Below, piece after piece: positions 1 through 11,608 of a DNA stretch of 64,000 nucleotides. Location of the stretch: the NCBI GenBank assembly GCA_021613535.1, contig CP075497.1, positions 7,688,001 through 7,752,000 on the forward strand. The letters are read 5' to 3'. The translations under genes and the position numbers were made by a program. A model generated the notes under the pieces. That model searched no databases, was not told the DNA's origin, and worked only from the letters and a program-made list of their open reading frames with translations. This DNA is from Adineta vaga. Lineage: Eukaryota > Rotifera. Position 1 is the stretch's first letter. Each line of letters opens with the position of its first letter.

Positions 1-1042
1 AACACTAAAGATAAAATAACCGACATAGTGTCTATTCAACAATCAAGGTCACATGAGAAATATACAGGTTTTGTTTCTTTACCTATAGTTCTCGATGTGC
101 GTGTCGAACAATAATATTATATATATATATATATATGAGTGTGTGTTTGCTCGTTTTTCATTTACAGAATAATTCAGTCCGTTTGTCAAATCTCTTGGGA
201 AAGGTGCAAATATCCCATCAATAAAGAAAGTCAATCGCAGCACTAAAAAATGATAGAATTCTCTTTTAATACACAATAGGAAGAAAAGGAATAAGAAAAA
301 AAATTAGAAACGAACGAACAAATGAACGAACGATAGATAAGCCATTACAGGGAACAACTTCTTTAAACGTTTTGTCTGCTCCTCTGGCTCTCTGGCGCTC
401 TCTCTCTCCACATCTTTCTTCTTCTATGAATGAATTGATGACTATTCTCGAGAAGAATAGTGTTTGATGAGGGCGAACAACAGAAATGTCTATTAGAAAA
501 GAAAAAAATAGGGGGGGGGGGAGAAGGGAGAGAGACAGAGACAAAGTCCACGATGCTTGTCTCTTGATAAATGATCATCATTACAGGCACATAAGCTAAA
601 AGAAAGCAAGTATTGTATTCACTATTCGTTTATTGTATATGATGTTTTCCAATGAGAAAAAGAAAATAAGAACTTGACCACTTTCATCTGCAAAGATCGA
701 ATGAGTGCGTGAAGAAAAACATTTGTAAAAAGATGGAGAAATATATCTGACATTACTGACAAATCTTCTCTTCCCTCGAATTAGATGGATAGATCTGTCA
801 AGCGCGTCTATCGTCTTTTGCCACATGAGAATCTACCATGAAGCGAATGAAGATTAATACTATCAGTATTTATAAATATATATAAATACATACTGAAAAA
901 AACTAATAGACAAAAATATTTTCCCTTTTTTGCCTTTCTCTCTCTCTCTCCTTCTCTTTCTCTCTCGCTTTCTTTTTCTCTGTCTATAGACTTCTATTGA
1001 GTAACGAGTACGTATTACAGATCAGGTAAATACAAAAATAAT
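1..1042. other. Non-coding sequence upstream of the GPCR gene
   Basis: No convincing coding region. It holds an (AT)n tract at about 117-136, a run of eleven G on the plus strand near 510-521 beside GA-rich repeats, and CT-rich tracts at about 938-980. Small minus-strand open frames here are low-complexity translations of these repeats. A splice-acceptor-like TTACAG ends at 1020, 22 bases before the GPCR start codon. Confidence 0.6.
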
Positions 1043-3221
1043 ATGAAGAGAAAAGAAAAAATACAAACATTTGATTTAATTGCTGAGATAGATTTATCTA
1101 TTCTAGACAATTTCTTTTCCTCTATTGTTATATGTATGATCGAAGATCTTTCATACTTATATTTTAACGATTCGGTCATAATTCATAATTTGACCAATTA
1201 TGGTGTTCAAGAATCATCCGTGGCTATCTTTCCACCAACAGATTCAATTGATTCTTCACATCCTTATCCAGTACAATTTAACATAATACTTGCTATTATG
1301 GGTACATTTATTTCATTACTAACTGTATGTGGAAATGTACTTGTACTTCTATCATTTTTTGTCGATCGACAAATACGTCAACCAACAAATTATTTCATAT
1401 TTTCGTTGGCTGTAAGTGATTTTCTCATTGGATTTGTTTCGATGCCATTTTTAACATTAGCAATATATAAGAATAAATGGGTGCTCGGATCATTCTTATG
1501 CGATATCTGGTTATCATTAGATTATACTATCTGTTTAGCGTCCATTTATACAGTACTTTTAATTACCGTTGATCGTTTTTGTTCAGTTAAAATTCCTGCA
1601 AAATATCGTAATTGGAGAACAGAAAAACGAATTATTTCTCTGGTGCTTTTAACATGGCTTGTTCCTGCAGTTATTTTCTTTGCTTCAACTATGGGTTATC
1701 CATTATTTAGTAAGAGACCAAATCTAAGTAAAATTGATCTACAATGCGAGTAAGAAACGAAAAATGAAAGAAACGAAAAATAGAAATGAAATATTTCTTC
1801 TATTGTAGTGTACAATGGAATAAAAATCCTTATTTTAATCTTGGTTCGTTTATTTGCTGATGAAAATATCAAATTTTAAATCATGAAAATATTTCTTTTA
1901 GGTCTTACAATTGGCTATTTTTGGGTGACACTTTTAGTAATGTTTACACTTTACTTTTTTATCTATCAAGTTGCAAGTGCACTTGAAAAACGTTCACAAG
2001 CAAATGCACAGAAAGTTTCGAATCTTATTGGTATATCATCATCGGCGATGACAAATTTTATGCTCAATATGTCGAAAAATCATCAACCTCATCAGACTAC
2101 ACTATCATTGGCATCAAAGAAGAAGAAAACACAACAATTACAATCAAATTCATCATCATTATCGAAACGGCCAAGTATTGATGATGATATAGGAAGTTCA
2201 CTTATCAATGACAATAATAATACAACTACTCATATGAGAGAAAATGGACTTGATCCGACTAATCGTTCATCATCGAATGAAACAAGTGGTGAACATACTC
2301 CGACAGCAGTTGTAGCACCTAATATTACAAATTTACTTGCATTAACAAAAATTGCAAATGATTCAGTTAAACAAGTTGATGAAACTAGAACACTTTTATC
2401 AAGTATGCAAATTAAAAGCACATCACCAGTGACGACGACGGCAACAACAACAACTTCAACAATAAAAAAATCCAGCGGAAGAAGTGCCGGTGGTGGCAGT
2501 GGTAGTAGTAGTAAAGCAAGAAAAGCATTGCGTACGATTACTGTTATTATGGGAGCATTTGTTCTCTGTTGGACACCGGTTAGTATGGATTTAGATGTGT
2601 AAAAGATTCTCTACTTATTGGATCTTGATCAATGTATCTTGAAGGAAATTTTCGAAAGATAATATAAAAAAATTAAAGGATAAAAAGAAAGTACTGTAGA
2701 TCATTATGACCGCCGTAAGCCATTCAGATTTGTGATTATTGATGCACGTAATTCCGTTTTATCAAACTGATTCTTGAGGCTATTTACATAATTATCTTCA
2801 CCTTTCTTCCAAATCAAATGACATTAGTTTCTTATGATACATTCATCTATCGTCTATAGTTTGATTGTTATACTTGTTTTTTCCTTTTCTTTTCTCGGTA
2901 CTCATGAGACATGCTATTTTTACATTTTTATTAATATTTACATTTGTAATTAGATGATGAAAACAAAATGACTAACATTGAAACAAATTATCTAACTATA
3001 TACATTCTTTTTTCTACTTCTAGTGGCATATTCATACAATAATTCAAACATTTTGTCGGACATGCCGTGAAAGTATTGTGTTTAACACATATTTATTTCA
3101 TGCTTGTTATTATCTTTGCTACTTAAATAGTCCAATAAATCCATTTTGTTATGCACTAGCAAATCGACAATTCAAAAAAACATATAAACGTTTATTAAAA
3201 TTCGATTTTCGGAAATTGTAA
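1043..3221 (+). CDS. Muscarinic acetylcholine receptor-like GPCR (class A)
   Basis: Predicted seven-helix plasma-membrane receptor for acetylcholine or a related amine, signalling through G proteins. Four exons (1043-1749, 1809-1843, 1902-2578, 3024-3221) join in phase to 538 aa. TM1 carries GNVLVL, TM2 SLAVSDFLIG, and the TM3 end TVDRFCSV gives a DRF version of the DRY motif. After it comes KIPAKYRNW, which recalls invertebrate muscarinic receptors. The second extracellular loop spans the 35-base exon and holds the conserved Cys. The third intracellular loop is about 200 residues of Ser/Thr/Asn-rich sequence, as is usual for muscarinic receptors. TM6 has CWTP and TM7 NPFCY (the NPxxY motif), followed by a short basic tail. 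Class A family is certain; the ligand is inferred. An in-frame Met at 1136 is an alternative start. Confidence 0.85.
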
Positions 3222-4419
3222 TATATTTGTTTTAAGGGGTGCGTGTGTGAAATTTGTTTCGTTTAGTCAGTTGATTTTCAGATTGTATACTTTTCGATTT
3301 CTTCTCCTTTCTTTCTCTTTTTTTTATGCAAATGTGAACATGGAAATAAATATTGATACATATGCATAATAGTTATTGTTTATCATTAAAAAAAGTTTGT
3401 AATTATGAAAATATCAATAGCTTTTTCCGTAATTCAACGATTTTCTTACATCTTATAATATGCTTGCAGTTGACTGATTGTTGTATATGTATAAGGTGTC
3501 ACGAATCTAAAAAAACGAATTATCCATATCGAAGATCATGATTGAATTTGTACGCGTCGTTAATTTGGTTGTACATCCACCTGTGAGTTCGAGTTTATAT
3601 AAAATAATCCGAATGAACTCGAACGCAGAGGTGATTTACATAACCAAATCGATATACATTTTTCTTTTGTTGAACGAATTTAAAAAATAAAATAAAAATA
3701 TAAACATTTTTATATCGACTAATACAAATTGTATTTCAAATAATACTAAAAGTTTGTTTCGAATATTCATCCATGAATCTATGTGAAACTACTTACTTAC
3801 CCGATAAATTTCACAAACGTGTACTGCCATATTCGAATGTGGTTGAACATGAAATGATGGATAGATTTTTGATCATTGAGTGAACTCTTTTTCTCTCTGT
3901 CTCTCTCTTTCGAGAAAAGAGAGAAAGAAGAATTTGAAATGTTTGGTGTTTCACTAAGTATCAATAGATCTGATTATTGGACGTATATATTCAATCATCC
4001 ATTCATCTTGTTTGTATTTTCTTTCTTTCTTTTGTCTTTTTCGTATTTCTATTCGTTTCATAAATGATTCAGTATGAGGATATAACCGAACAAAACTATG
4101 TCCTCATTTCGAGACGATATAAAATACATTTCTTTCGTGTTTATTTGTTCGATCGATGAACATTATTTTTTGATTTTTGAATAGAAAAAAGAAAGAAGAT
4201 ATACATGTTCCATGATAATGAACATTGAATTAATGAAAACTATACAATCGACACCTTGATCTAAAGTGAATATCGTATTAATGTACAGAGTTTGTTCTGA
4301 TCTAGAATGCAGACAATTTCTTAACATGCTATAGCCATCATTCTTGTAATTTTCTTTTCAATGAATGAATCACTTTTCATATTTTACTAAGCAATAAAAA
4401 AAAGGGAAATATAATCTAC
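3222..4419. other. Intergenic region between convergent GPCR and SLC22 genes
   Basis: The two flanking genes converge here, so both 3' ends fall in this stretch. AATAAA-type signals occur near 3344 (plus strand) and near the SLC22 end. The one notable element is the hairpin at 3564-3648, listed separately. Open frames at 3353-3541 and 3876-4067 show no protein-like composition. Confidence 0.5.
3564..3648. ncRNA. Imperfect inverted repeat of microRNA-precursor size
   Basis: Arms at 3564-3595 and 3616-3648 pair over about 32 bases with a few mismatches and small bulges. The tip-proximal 18 bases pair at 16 positions, and the outer TTTGGTT / AACCAAA pairs perfectly. The loop is about 20 bases. 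An 85-nt hairpin with about 32-bp arms is the right size for an animal pre-miRNA, and it lies between two genes. I do not recognise the arm sequences as a known family. It could also be a 3' UTR structure or a small element terminus. Confidence 0.4.
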
Positions 4420-7073
4420 TCAAAATTGAGTAACTTCCAATTCATAATCTTCATTATTATTATTGTTATTATTATTTATGCTGTTTTGTCCTCCACGAAT
4501 ACTGATCACCACACGATTGTCCATATGTTGTTCAATATCATATTGATCATTTGTATTATTTAATGAAGTAAAATAACATGGATTTGAAAGTGCATTTATT
4601 GATGATTTACTCGATTGTAATTGAATGATTTCTGGTCGAGAATGAATAGTGACACTTTTATTAGAATTTGCTGATTGTGATGGTTGTGATCGTAAAATCG
4701 TTTTTGGTGTTGGTGATGATAGATCATTCAAAGTTGATGTCATTGCTGTATTTGTTCGTGGTTCACGTGGAAAAGCGATTGTATTTGAATCAATCATATA
4801 ATGTTGTTGAGATGTTGGTGGTAGTTGATCATCAATGGCATTTGATATCGAACGTTTCATTGATTGTAAATCAGTGAGTGAATCAGGTAAATCATAGAGA
4901 ATTGTTTCAGGTAATGGAAATATTAAACAACAACTCAGACATAAAATACCACCAGAAATAAATAAAAGTAATGAACGATCAATGAAGAACTAAATAAATT
5001 AGAGAGAATTAAAAGAATTCTATTTCATTTGACAAATATAACGTACGTAGAGAAGAAATTCTACAAGAATTTTCGGTATTACTTCGCCTATTAATCCAAT
5101 TGCTAAACCAGTTGCTCTAAAAGATAATAACAAACGTTTTAATAATATTGATTAACAAAAACTTACCGAACTGATGTTGGATAAAGTTCAGTAGTATATA
5201 AAATCAATAGGCAATAGCAAGTACGTAAACAGATTCGAGCAAGAAGAGAAAATGTAATTTCTACCCAAAGATGTCCTTTAGAAAAGAAATAGAAGATTAT
5301 AGAAAAAGAACGAGTATTGCCTTATGTTCCCTTTTTATCTACCTGTTCCAAGTAATGTAATTGCTAAAGAAACGGACGAAAGACCACTAATCAAACAAAC
5401 GGCAGCTAATGGAGGTCGACGTCCAAATCTATAAAAAAAATAGATGTATTTATTCGTATCAAAGCTTATTATTACATACTTGTAAGCAGCGATCAAAGCG
5501 AGAATAAACGAAAAGAATTCAACTGCATTCATCAGAACATAGTTCATTGTTGGATGTGGAAGAACCGATGGAAAAAATGTACATCGATAACAAAAGGATG
5601 AAATAAACCTAGAATTTTCAATCATAAAAATACCACATAAGACAAATCGAAAATTTCATCAAACCAAAGAATAAATAGACAACCAGATATTGTTCGTAAT
5701 TGTTGTTCAGTGATTAGACATAGTATAGAACCTTTTTGAGAACGTAATGATTCTTGTGAAACAACTGGTTTATCATAGATAACTGTTGTGGGTGTGGGTG
5801 AACCAACTTTATTTAAACCTATCGATGAAGATTGTTTTGCAGAACAGAATTGTAAAAGTTTATTGACACGTGAAACACGATGACTATTTAAATACCATCG
5901 TCGAGATTCTGGTATTAACCTAAAATTGATCAGGATATAGAGAACGATATTTTTCGAATAGAAAAGTTTCTTTTTTTCATTTACCATGGATAACAAAGAG
6001 TCAACGTGGTGATCAGTGTACCTGAATCAGTAACCATATGGAATAGTGTGAACAAAAGAAATTAAGTCATACCTAATAATTGCATATGACGCCAATCGAG
6101 TATGAAAAAATAAGTTACACCAATGATAATTCCAAAGATAGGAAGTGATGCCAGAAGAAGACAACCAATTTGTGCTCGATGTGTATATTCACATGATTCA
6201 ATAACCATAATAAAACCAAGTAAGAGAAGACCCTACATTTAATCAATATATTAATTCTTGATCGATACAAAGAGATATAAATACTTCATTTAAAAATCCT
6301 ACAGGCCAACGAAGAATAAGAAATAAAGAATAAGTAGTTGTAAATGCAGCCAATGATCCAAAAAGCTGAAGAGGAGAAGAGAAACTTATTTGAATAAAAA
6401 AATCGACTTCATCAAGTACATACCACCGGAATGTAAAGGCACATCAAAAGCATGAGTTTTCGTCCATATAGATCAGCAAGAATGCCGACAATGAGTACAC
6501 CAAGAATTTCTGCGATATAAAATGAAATTGAACCTAACATCAATTTTTTTTGATTTTCTCTTCCACATGTCAAATGCCACTATTAAAATAACAGATTTCG
6601 CAAAAGTTTTCGATAAGCTTCGAAGAAAAATATATGATACTTACTTCATCAATAATTGTTGCTTTTCGCGTTTCGAAATCATTCAAATTTCCTAGCCATT
6701 CTTGACAAAATGCTATTGAACGTTTATCAGTTACCGTTCCATTCAATATTCCATTACATGGACAACATTCCGATCGATTCAAAGTTTTTGAAGATATCGC
6801 TAGTAATGGTTTTAATGTTATATTATTCGTTGTCCCAAAGAGAAAGGTATTGTTTCCTGTCGAACAATTAACAGATTTAAATGGTTGTGTATAAAGTGAC
6901 CAAATATTCGAATGAAATGTAAATGGAAGATAAACACCACATATAAAAGCGATACTTGCAAATTGAAAACGATATATTGTGGAACAATCTTTTGTGATGC
7001 AATCGTCCAATTCCATTGTCAATTGTATGACACTACTTGTTCTCGTCTTCTTGTTGACGAGTAAACAAAACAA
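4420..7073 (-). CDS. SLC22-family organic ion transporter (MFS)
   Basis: Plasma-membrane transporter of organic cations, anions or carnitine-like solutes. Eleven exons from the 5' end (7073-6645, 6579-6424, 6365-6285, 6232-6073, 6021-5985, 5919-5644, 5608-5480, 5428-5343, 5275-5167, 5116-5047, 4989-4420) give about 700 aa. Family hallmarks in order: a large glycosylatable, Cys-rich first extracellular loop; DEWHLTC before TM2; the MFS loop motif GILADLYGRK; PWLIPESRRW in the central loop; RFGRRP; ELYPTSVRATG near TM11; and FPLPET after TM12. The exon ending at 5644 needs a weak donor (GTCTTA) to keep frame, so that junction is least certain. The roughly 170-residue cytoplasmic tail is Ser/Asn/Gln-rich and longer than in vertebrate SLC22 proteins. 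A Met at 7016 is an equally good start. Substrate cannot be told. Confidence 0.85.
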
Positions 7074-7824
7074 ATAATGTATTTCCTTCTTCTTTTTCTC
7101 TTCCGTTCTTTTCTTTTTCGTACGTTCGTTCGCCCGTTTATGCCGTAAACTAATTGCTATTTGGTCTGATTAACATTTTTCGTTGGTCACTATTACTCTT
7201 ACTGCACCATCCAAATAAAGGATTACTCGTTGACGACAACATATCGTCTCAATTCTTCGTTCGATAACATGTAAATAAGACATATAATAGATAATGAGCT
7301 ATGTTTATCATTTATCCGTTTTTCTAATACGAAAACTGTTTGAAAAAAGGATCAGCGATCATTAAAAATATATCCTTGTCGTATTGCATACCAGGAACGA
7401 TAGATATTTGCTGGAAATGACACTAATCATAAGAATTGAATAAGATATTCATAAGTCAATAGTACATTTGTTCTTTGTTAGCGATAATTTTGCATGTAGA
7501 AGTAGGAATTTTGAAATACAATAATAATAAAAGTATTTATGAGAAACAAAATTTTGTGCTTGTTCTTTTTTATTGTATCAAAAATAAAATATCCTTCCTT
7601 TTGCACAGTAGTAGATGTAATTAGTATTCACATATTCTTTATTGTTATGTACGCAAGATCGAAAGTGACTTTTCAATGTAAGAAAAGTAGTTCTGTTCAT
7701 TTAGATTCATTCATATGTATTCTAGATAATGCAAATGTATTTATATCATGTTTAACTAATAACAATTGAACAAAAAAGAAAAACAATGCTAGAATCAATA
7801 GATTCTAATAATTCTATGATATTA
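7074..7824. other. Spacer between RPP30 and SLC22
   Basis: It holds the 5' flank of SLC22 and the 3' flank of RPP30, both on the minus strand. The stretch is AT-rich, and a plus-strand open frame at 7539-7769 has no recognisable domain. No repeat or RNA gene is seen. Confidence 0.4.
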
Positions 7825-8730
7825 TCAAAGAGCAATAGTTTCTGTTGCTATGAATGGTTTTACTGTTGTTTGTTCTAGTTTATCTTTCTCGTCTGTCGTT
7901 GTATCTAACCATACTGTTCCTTGGACAGTTTTTCTTCGACTAAAAGATCGTGCTAAAACATTCATTGGAGTTTCATTAAGAATTTTCTTCGAGATTTCTT
8001 CATTAAAACCGAATAATTGTACGATTTCCATGAGATCATGTGGTGAACGAATTTGTAAGGAATTCATTGCATTTGAACTGAGTACAATCGATTGTCCACG
8101 TTTGAAAATATTCATCGCAAGAAGACGACCGAATGCTAATAGATTTCTTCGTTCGAATGAATCGCGCAATGCATTACTATAGATCAATTCAAATGTAATA
8201 CCACGTTCAGCTGCTGCACGCATTAATTTTGATGGAAATGGAAGAAGTTCAGGATCACTTGGATCGAGTACAAGCAATTCATGTTGTATAGTTGTAGAAT
8301 TAAGTAAATAAAGTAGTATATCACGTGAAGCTGGTTGTAAGGAGATAATATCGAAATATTGTTGAACTTCTGCACGTTTTAAATAATGTAATGATTGATT
8401 ATCATGTACAATAACATTCAAACGAGAATAAAGACGAAATTGACGATTTGTTTGACGGCATCGTTGAATAATTAAATCAGGTATACGAGCAATATAAGGT
8501 TTTGGACATGTCCAAGACGATGATGCAATAGGTTTATCTTCTGTTTCATTTAGTTTTTGTTTCTTTTTTTTCGATGATGCTGATGAATTTGTTGTTGACA
8601 CCCGTAGATTATCTGTTTGACAGAGAACAACTCGGTCGTAACGAAGATCAAAACAAGAAATTAATATTTTTGATAGAATTGTTTCGGTAGTATTTGAATC
8701 AACTGGAATACGAAGTTCACAAAAAGGCAT
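7825..8730 (-). CDS. RPP30: Ribonuclease P/MRP protein subunit p30
   Basis: Nuclear/nucleolar protein subunit of RNase P (tRNA 5' leader removal) and RNase MRP (rRNA processing). Intronless, 301 aa against about 268 in human. The family core is clear: an early FDLRYDRV strand, the central LNVIVHDNQSLHYL and YFDIISLQPAS strands of the TIM-barrel-like fold, GITFELIYSNALRD, and the diagnostic RRNLLAFGRLLAMNIFKRG followed by VLSSNA. A basic Lys-rich insert near residues 55-62 and the Lys/Thr-rich C-terminus are lineage extras. A TTTTTAG acceptor-like sequence lies 16 bases upstream of the ATG. Confidence 0.93.
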   Translation of the reverse strand: MPFCELRIPVDSNTTETILSKILISCFDLRYDRVVLCQTDNLRVSTTNSSASSKKKKQKLNETEDKPIASSSWTCPKPYIARIPDLIIQRCRQTNRQFRLYSRLNVIVHDNQSLHYLKRAEVQQYFDIISLQPASRDILLYLLNSTTIQHELLVLDPSDPELLPFPSKLMRAAAERGITFELIYSNALRDSFERRNLLAFGRLLAMNIFKRGQSIVLSSNAMNSLQIRSPHDLMEIVQLFGFNEEISKKILNETPMNVLARSFSRRKTVQGTVWLDTTTDEKDKLEQTTVKPFIATETIAL

Positions 8731-11608
8731 TTTGATAAAATATCCTAAAAATAATTTTCATATAGAAATAGAAAATGTTATATGATGATTTTCGTATTGG
8801 TTTTAATTGTCGATAATGATTCTTCCAATCATAAACGGTTGTAAAATTCACTTATGCACATCATATGAAACTAAATATTGAAATATAAAATTTACAAAAA
8901 AAGTTTAAAAGAAGGATAAATTCAAAGTGTTCCATATGCTTCTGATCATAGAAAGCAAATCCATATCATTATTTTCCCATTGGTAACTGATAATTTTGCT
9001 ATATAACCTTGTAAAATCACAATACTATCTGTTTCGAAAGATTTTAGCTCTAATAATCAAACAGGTACATTTTCCTACTAAAAGTATAATTCAGTAAAGG
9101 AAACACTGATCATTTTCCATAAAATCAATTGAACTTTTTCTGCTATGTTAGCGACATCTTTAGCATCATTGTGAATTCCATGAGTATATAGTGTGATTCT
9201 AGTTTTTACTTATGATTATGAGTTCAAATACATTGTTGGGATCAACTATTTTTATAGTATAATATTTCTTTTGAAATTGTCAAAGACGATGAATATAAGG
9301 TAAACAAGAAGAATGCACTTAATGTTAAACGTTCTTTGTTCATTGAAAAAGAATTTCAAAAGACTAGAGACGAAATAAATTACACGAAATAATCTCGATA
9401 TAGTCTTTGATGAAATGTCAGCTTTGATGCTATCAAAGAGACTCTATATGCTTATATAGACTGTTTACATATTGTTTGTAATGCTCTCTCTATAAATCCT
9501 TGCCATCATCTCATACAAGATTTGAACTATATTTAATTTAAACTGTTAGACTTGATTAACGAAAACATATCAAGATTTGTTGATGTAGAGCTTTCGTTTC
9601 TTTACACCAAAATCCTTGCTTATAGTCACTGAATATTCGTAGTACAACTAATGTACTGATGATCATTGCTTCACTTTATAACTGCAATTTATTCAACATA
9701 CAAACGATAATTTGGCGACATCTCTTTCTTTATTCGAAAGAATTGCATCCTTGCTACCAAGATTTGTACTTGATTTCCAAACTTAAAATAAACTATCGAT
9801 ACAAATAGGTAGGAATGATCTAGTATAAAAGCAAAATACAATCTCGAAACATTCTTTTTCTCATGTACATAATCTTTTTCAATCAATGGCACACTACAGC
9901 TGTCTTCTTTTTCACTTATTCATTCTTTGAAAAAGAACATCGAGAAGCATTAGTTCTATGTAGAAGGTCGACATCGATCGTTGATCTGTTTTTGATGTGT
10001 CAATTGAGACGATGAAGTGCTTGCCGTCTTTATTTCTTTCGTTTTCTCCCTCCCTCTTTCCCTCATTTTTTACTTTTGGACATTGTGTAGTAAACATTGC
10101 TTTGTAGACATTAGAACAAATTGAAGAGTAAGTAAGATGAAAATAGTCTGACATGCAAGTTGACAGATCAGATGATAAAACCTGTTCGTGATCGTGACGC
10201 TGTCTGCACTATTTGTCTGAATAAAAAGAAACGTCCATTCGCTCTTCCTTTTCTCTTTTTTTCTTTCATTTACCTGAGCCTAGTACAAGAATAATAATAG
10301 AAGAAGAAGAAGAAGAAGAAGAAGAAGGAAAAAACGAGCAAAGAGACAGCATAAAGGCGAGTCTCGTGCAACAGCGATTACATTTGGTCAGCTATTGCTC
10401 TCTGGTCAGACAAAGAACGCAAAACGAACACACATACATATGTATGCAAGAGAAGAGAGAAGATTTTATTCAAACAAAAAAAAAACATTATAGAGTGTTC
10501 GCGAAAAGAAAAGAAGAAGAAGAAGAGAACCACTCCTTGCAGTTGGCTACCTTTTTACCGATCGGGCATGCGAGCATATACGTACCTAAAAGAAAATATT
10601 CTATATAATTACTAGTTGTTCATAGACTACTTCTTGGTTTTTGAATCACTTTCTTTTCATTTTTGTTTTGTTTTTATCAACACCTATGTTCATATGTTCA
10701 TTTTATGTTTTAGATTTATGCTGAATGGTGAGCGTATCGAAAGTAAGTTAATGATTTGAAATAAGTTCGTTTTCTACTTGAATTATATATCGTTTCGATA
10801 GTTGGTAATCTCTAAATCATATCCAATATATTCCACCTTGATTTACAATAGAATATCTCCCATATTTTATTAGATCTTACATCATCCATCCAGTTGTCTA
10901 TGCGTAAAGAATTGATCTCTTAGCAAACTATGTGTCGTTGTCGACGACTATGTTCGCTTGCTGACGTGTGCTCATTCTCTAAATTTCTCGTCTTCCTCCT
11001 TTTCTCGTATGTATATATTGATGTTCACTGTTGATCGAGATTTATTCACACACACACATACACGCACAGAGATGTGTAATGAAAAAAATATCTTCCTAGA
11101 AAAAAATGAACATCATTTAACAATAAACATTGGTCAATCTTGATCCTAATATTTGTTTGACGGCGGTTAGTCAAGAGATCAAGGAAAGACCGAGTCATTT
11201 TCTTTGTCGTTTTATGCTTCTTGTTATTATTATTATTATTTGTTTCGAATTTGCGTGCTAATGAGTATGTAGTAAAAACTATTCGAACAAGATAAAGTCT
11301 TTCTTTTTAATCATCAATCATAAACGATTATGATGATGGATATAAAATGGGAGACGACACGCTCTAGTCAAAGAGAGAGAGAGAATGTCAATAGATGAAG
11401 ATATACGTATATCATAATTCAGCTTGAATAATACTCTCCCTCTCTTTCTCTATATGTATGCATAGTGGGCAGGACCTATGATTTTCAATAAGTATACATA
11501 TACACGCGTTTGCTTACTTTCGTATATAAGATGAGTAAACAAATGAGAATATGATGATGATGATTATCGTTAAATCGTATAGATTGAATTAAAACGAACA
11601 GAAAAGTC
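8731..11608. other. Long non-coding stretch between RPP30 and myosin VIIa
   Basis: About 2.9 kb with no convincing gene. RPP30 and the myosin diverge from this region, so it should hold both promoters. It contains a (GAA)n tract at 10300-10327, short ATT repeats near 11225-11240 and CT/GA-rich runs near 11370-11455. Several open frames of 60-80 codons lack domains or codon structure. Confidence 0.5.
10300..10327. repeat. (GAA)n microsatellite
   Basis: Nine tandem GAA units, directly readable, in the region upstream of the myosin VIIa gene. Confidence 0.95.

Noticed and set aside
266-826. Overlapping minus-strand open frames upstream of the GPCR
   Set aside because: Composition is driven by GA/CT and G-run repeats; no domain, and frames overlap each other.
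10720-10745. Possible myosin VIIa first exon with ATG near 10724 and a GTGAGC donor
   Set aside because: Joining it to 11710 puts a stop in frame immediately; the 11609 exon keeps phase.
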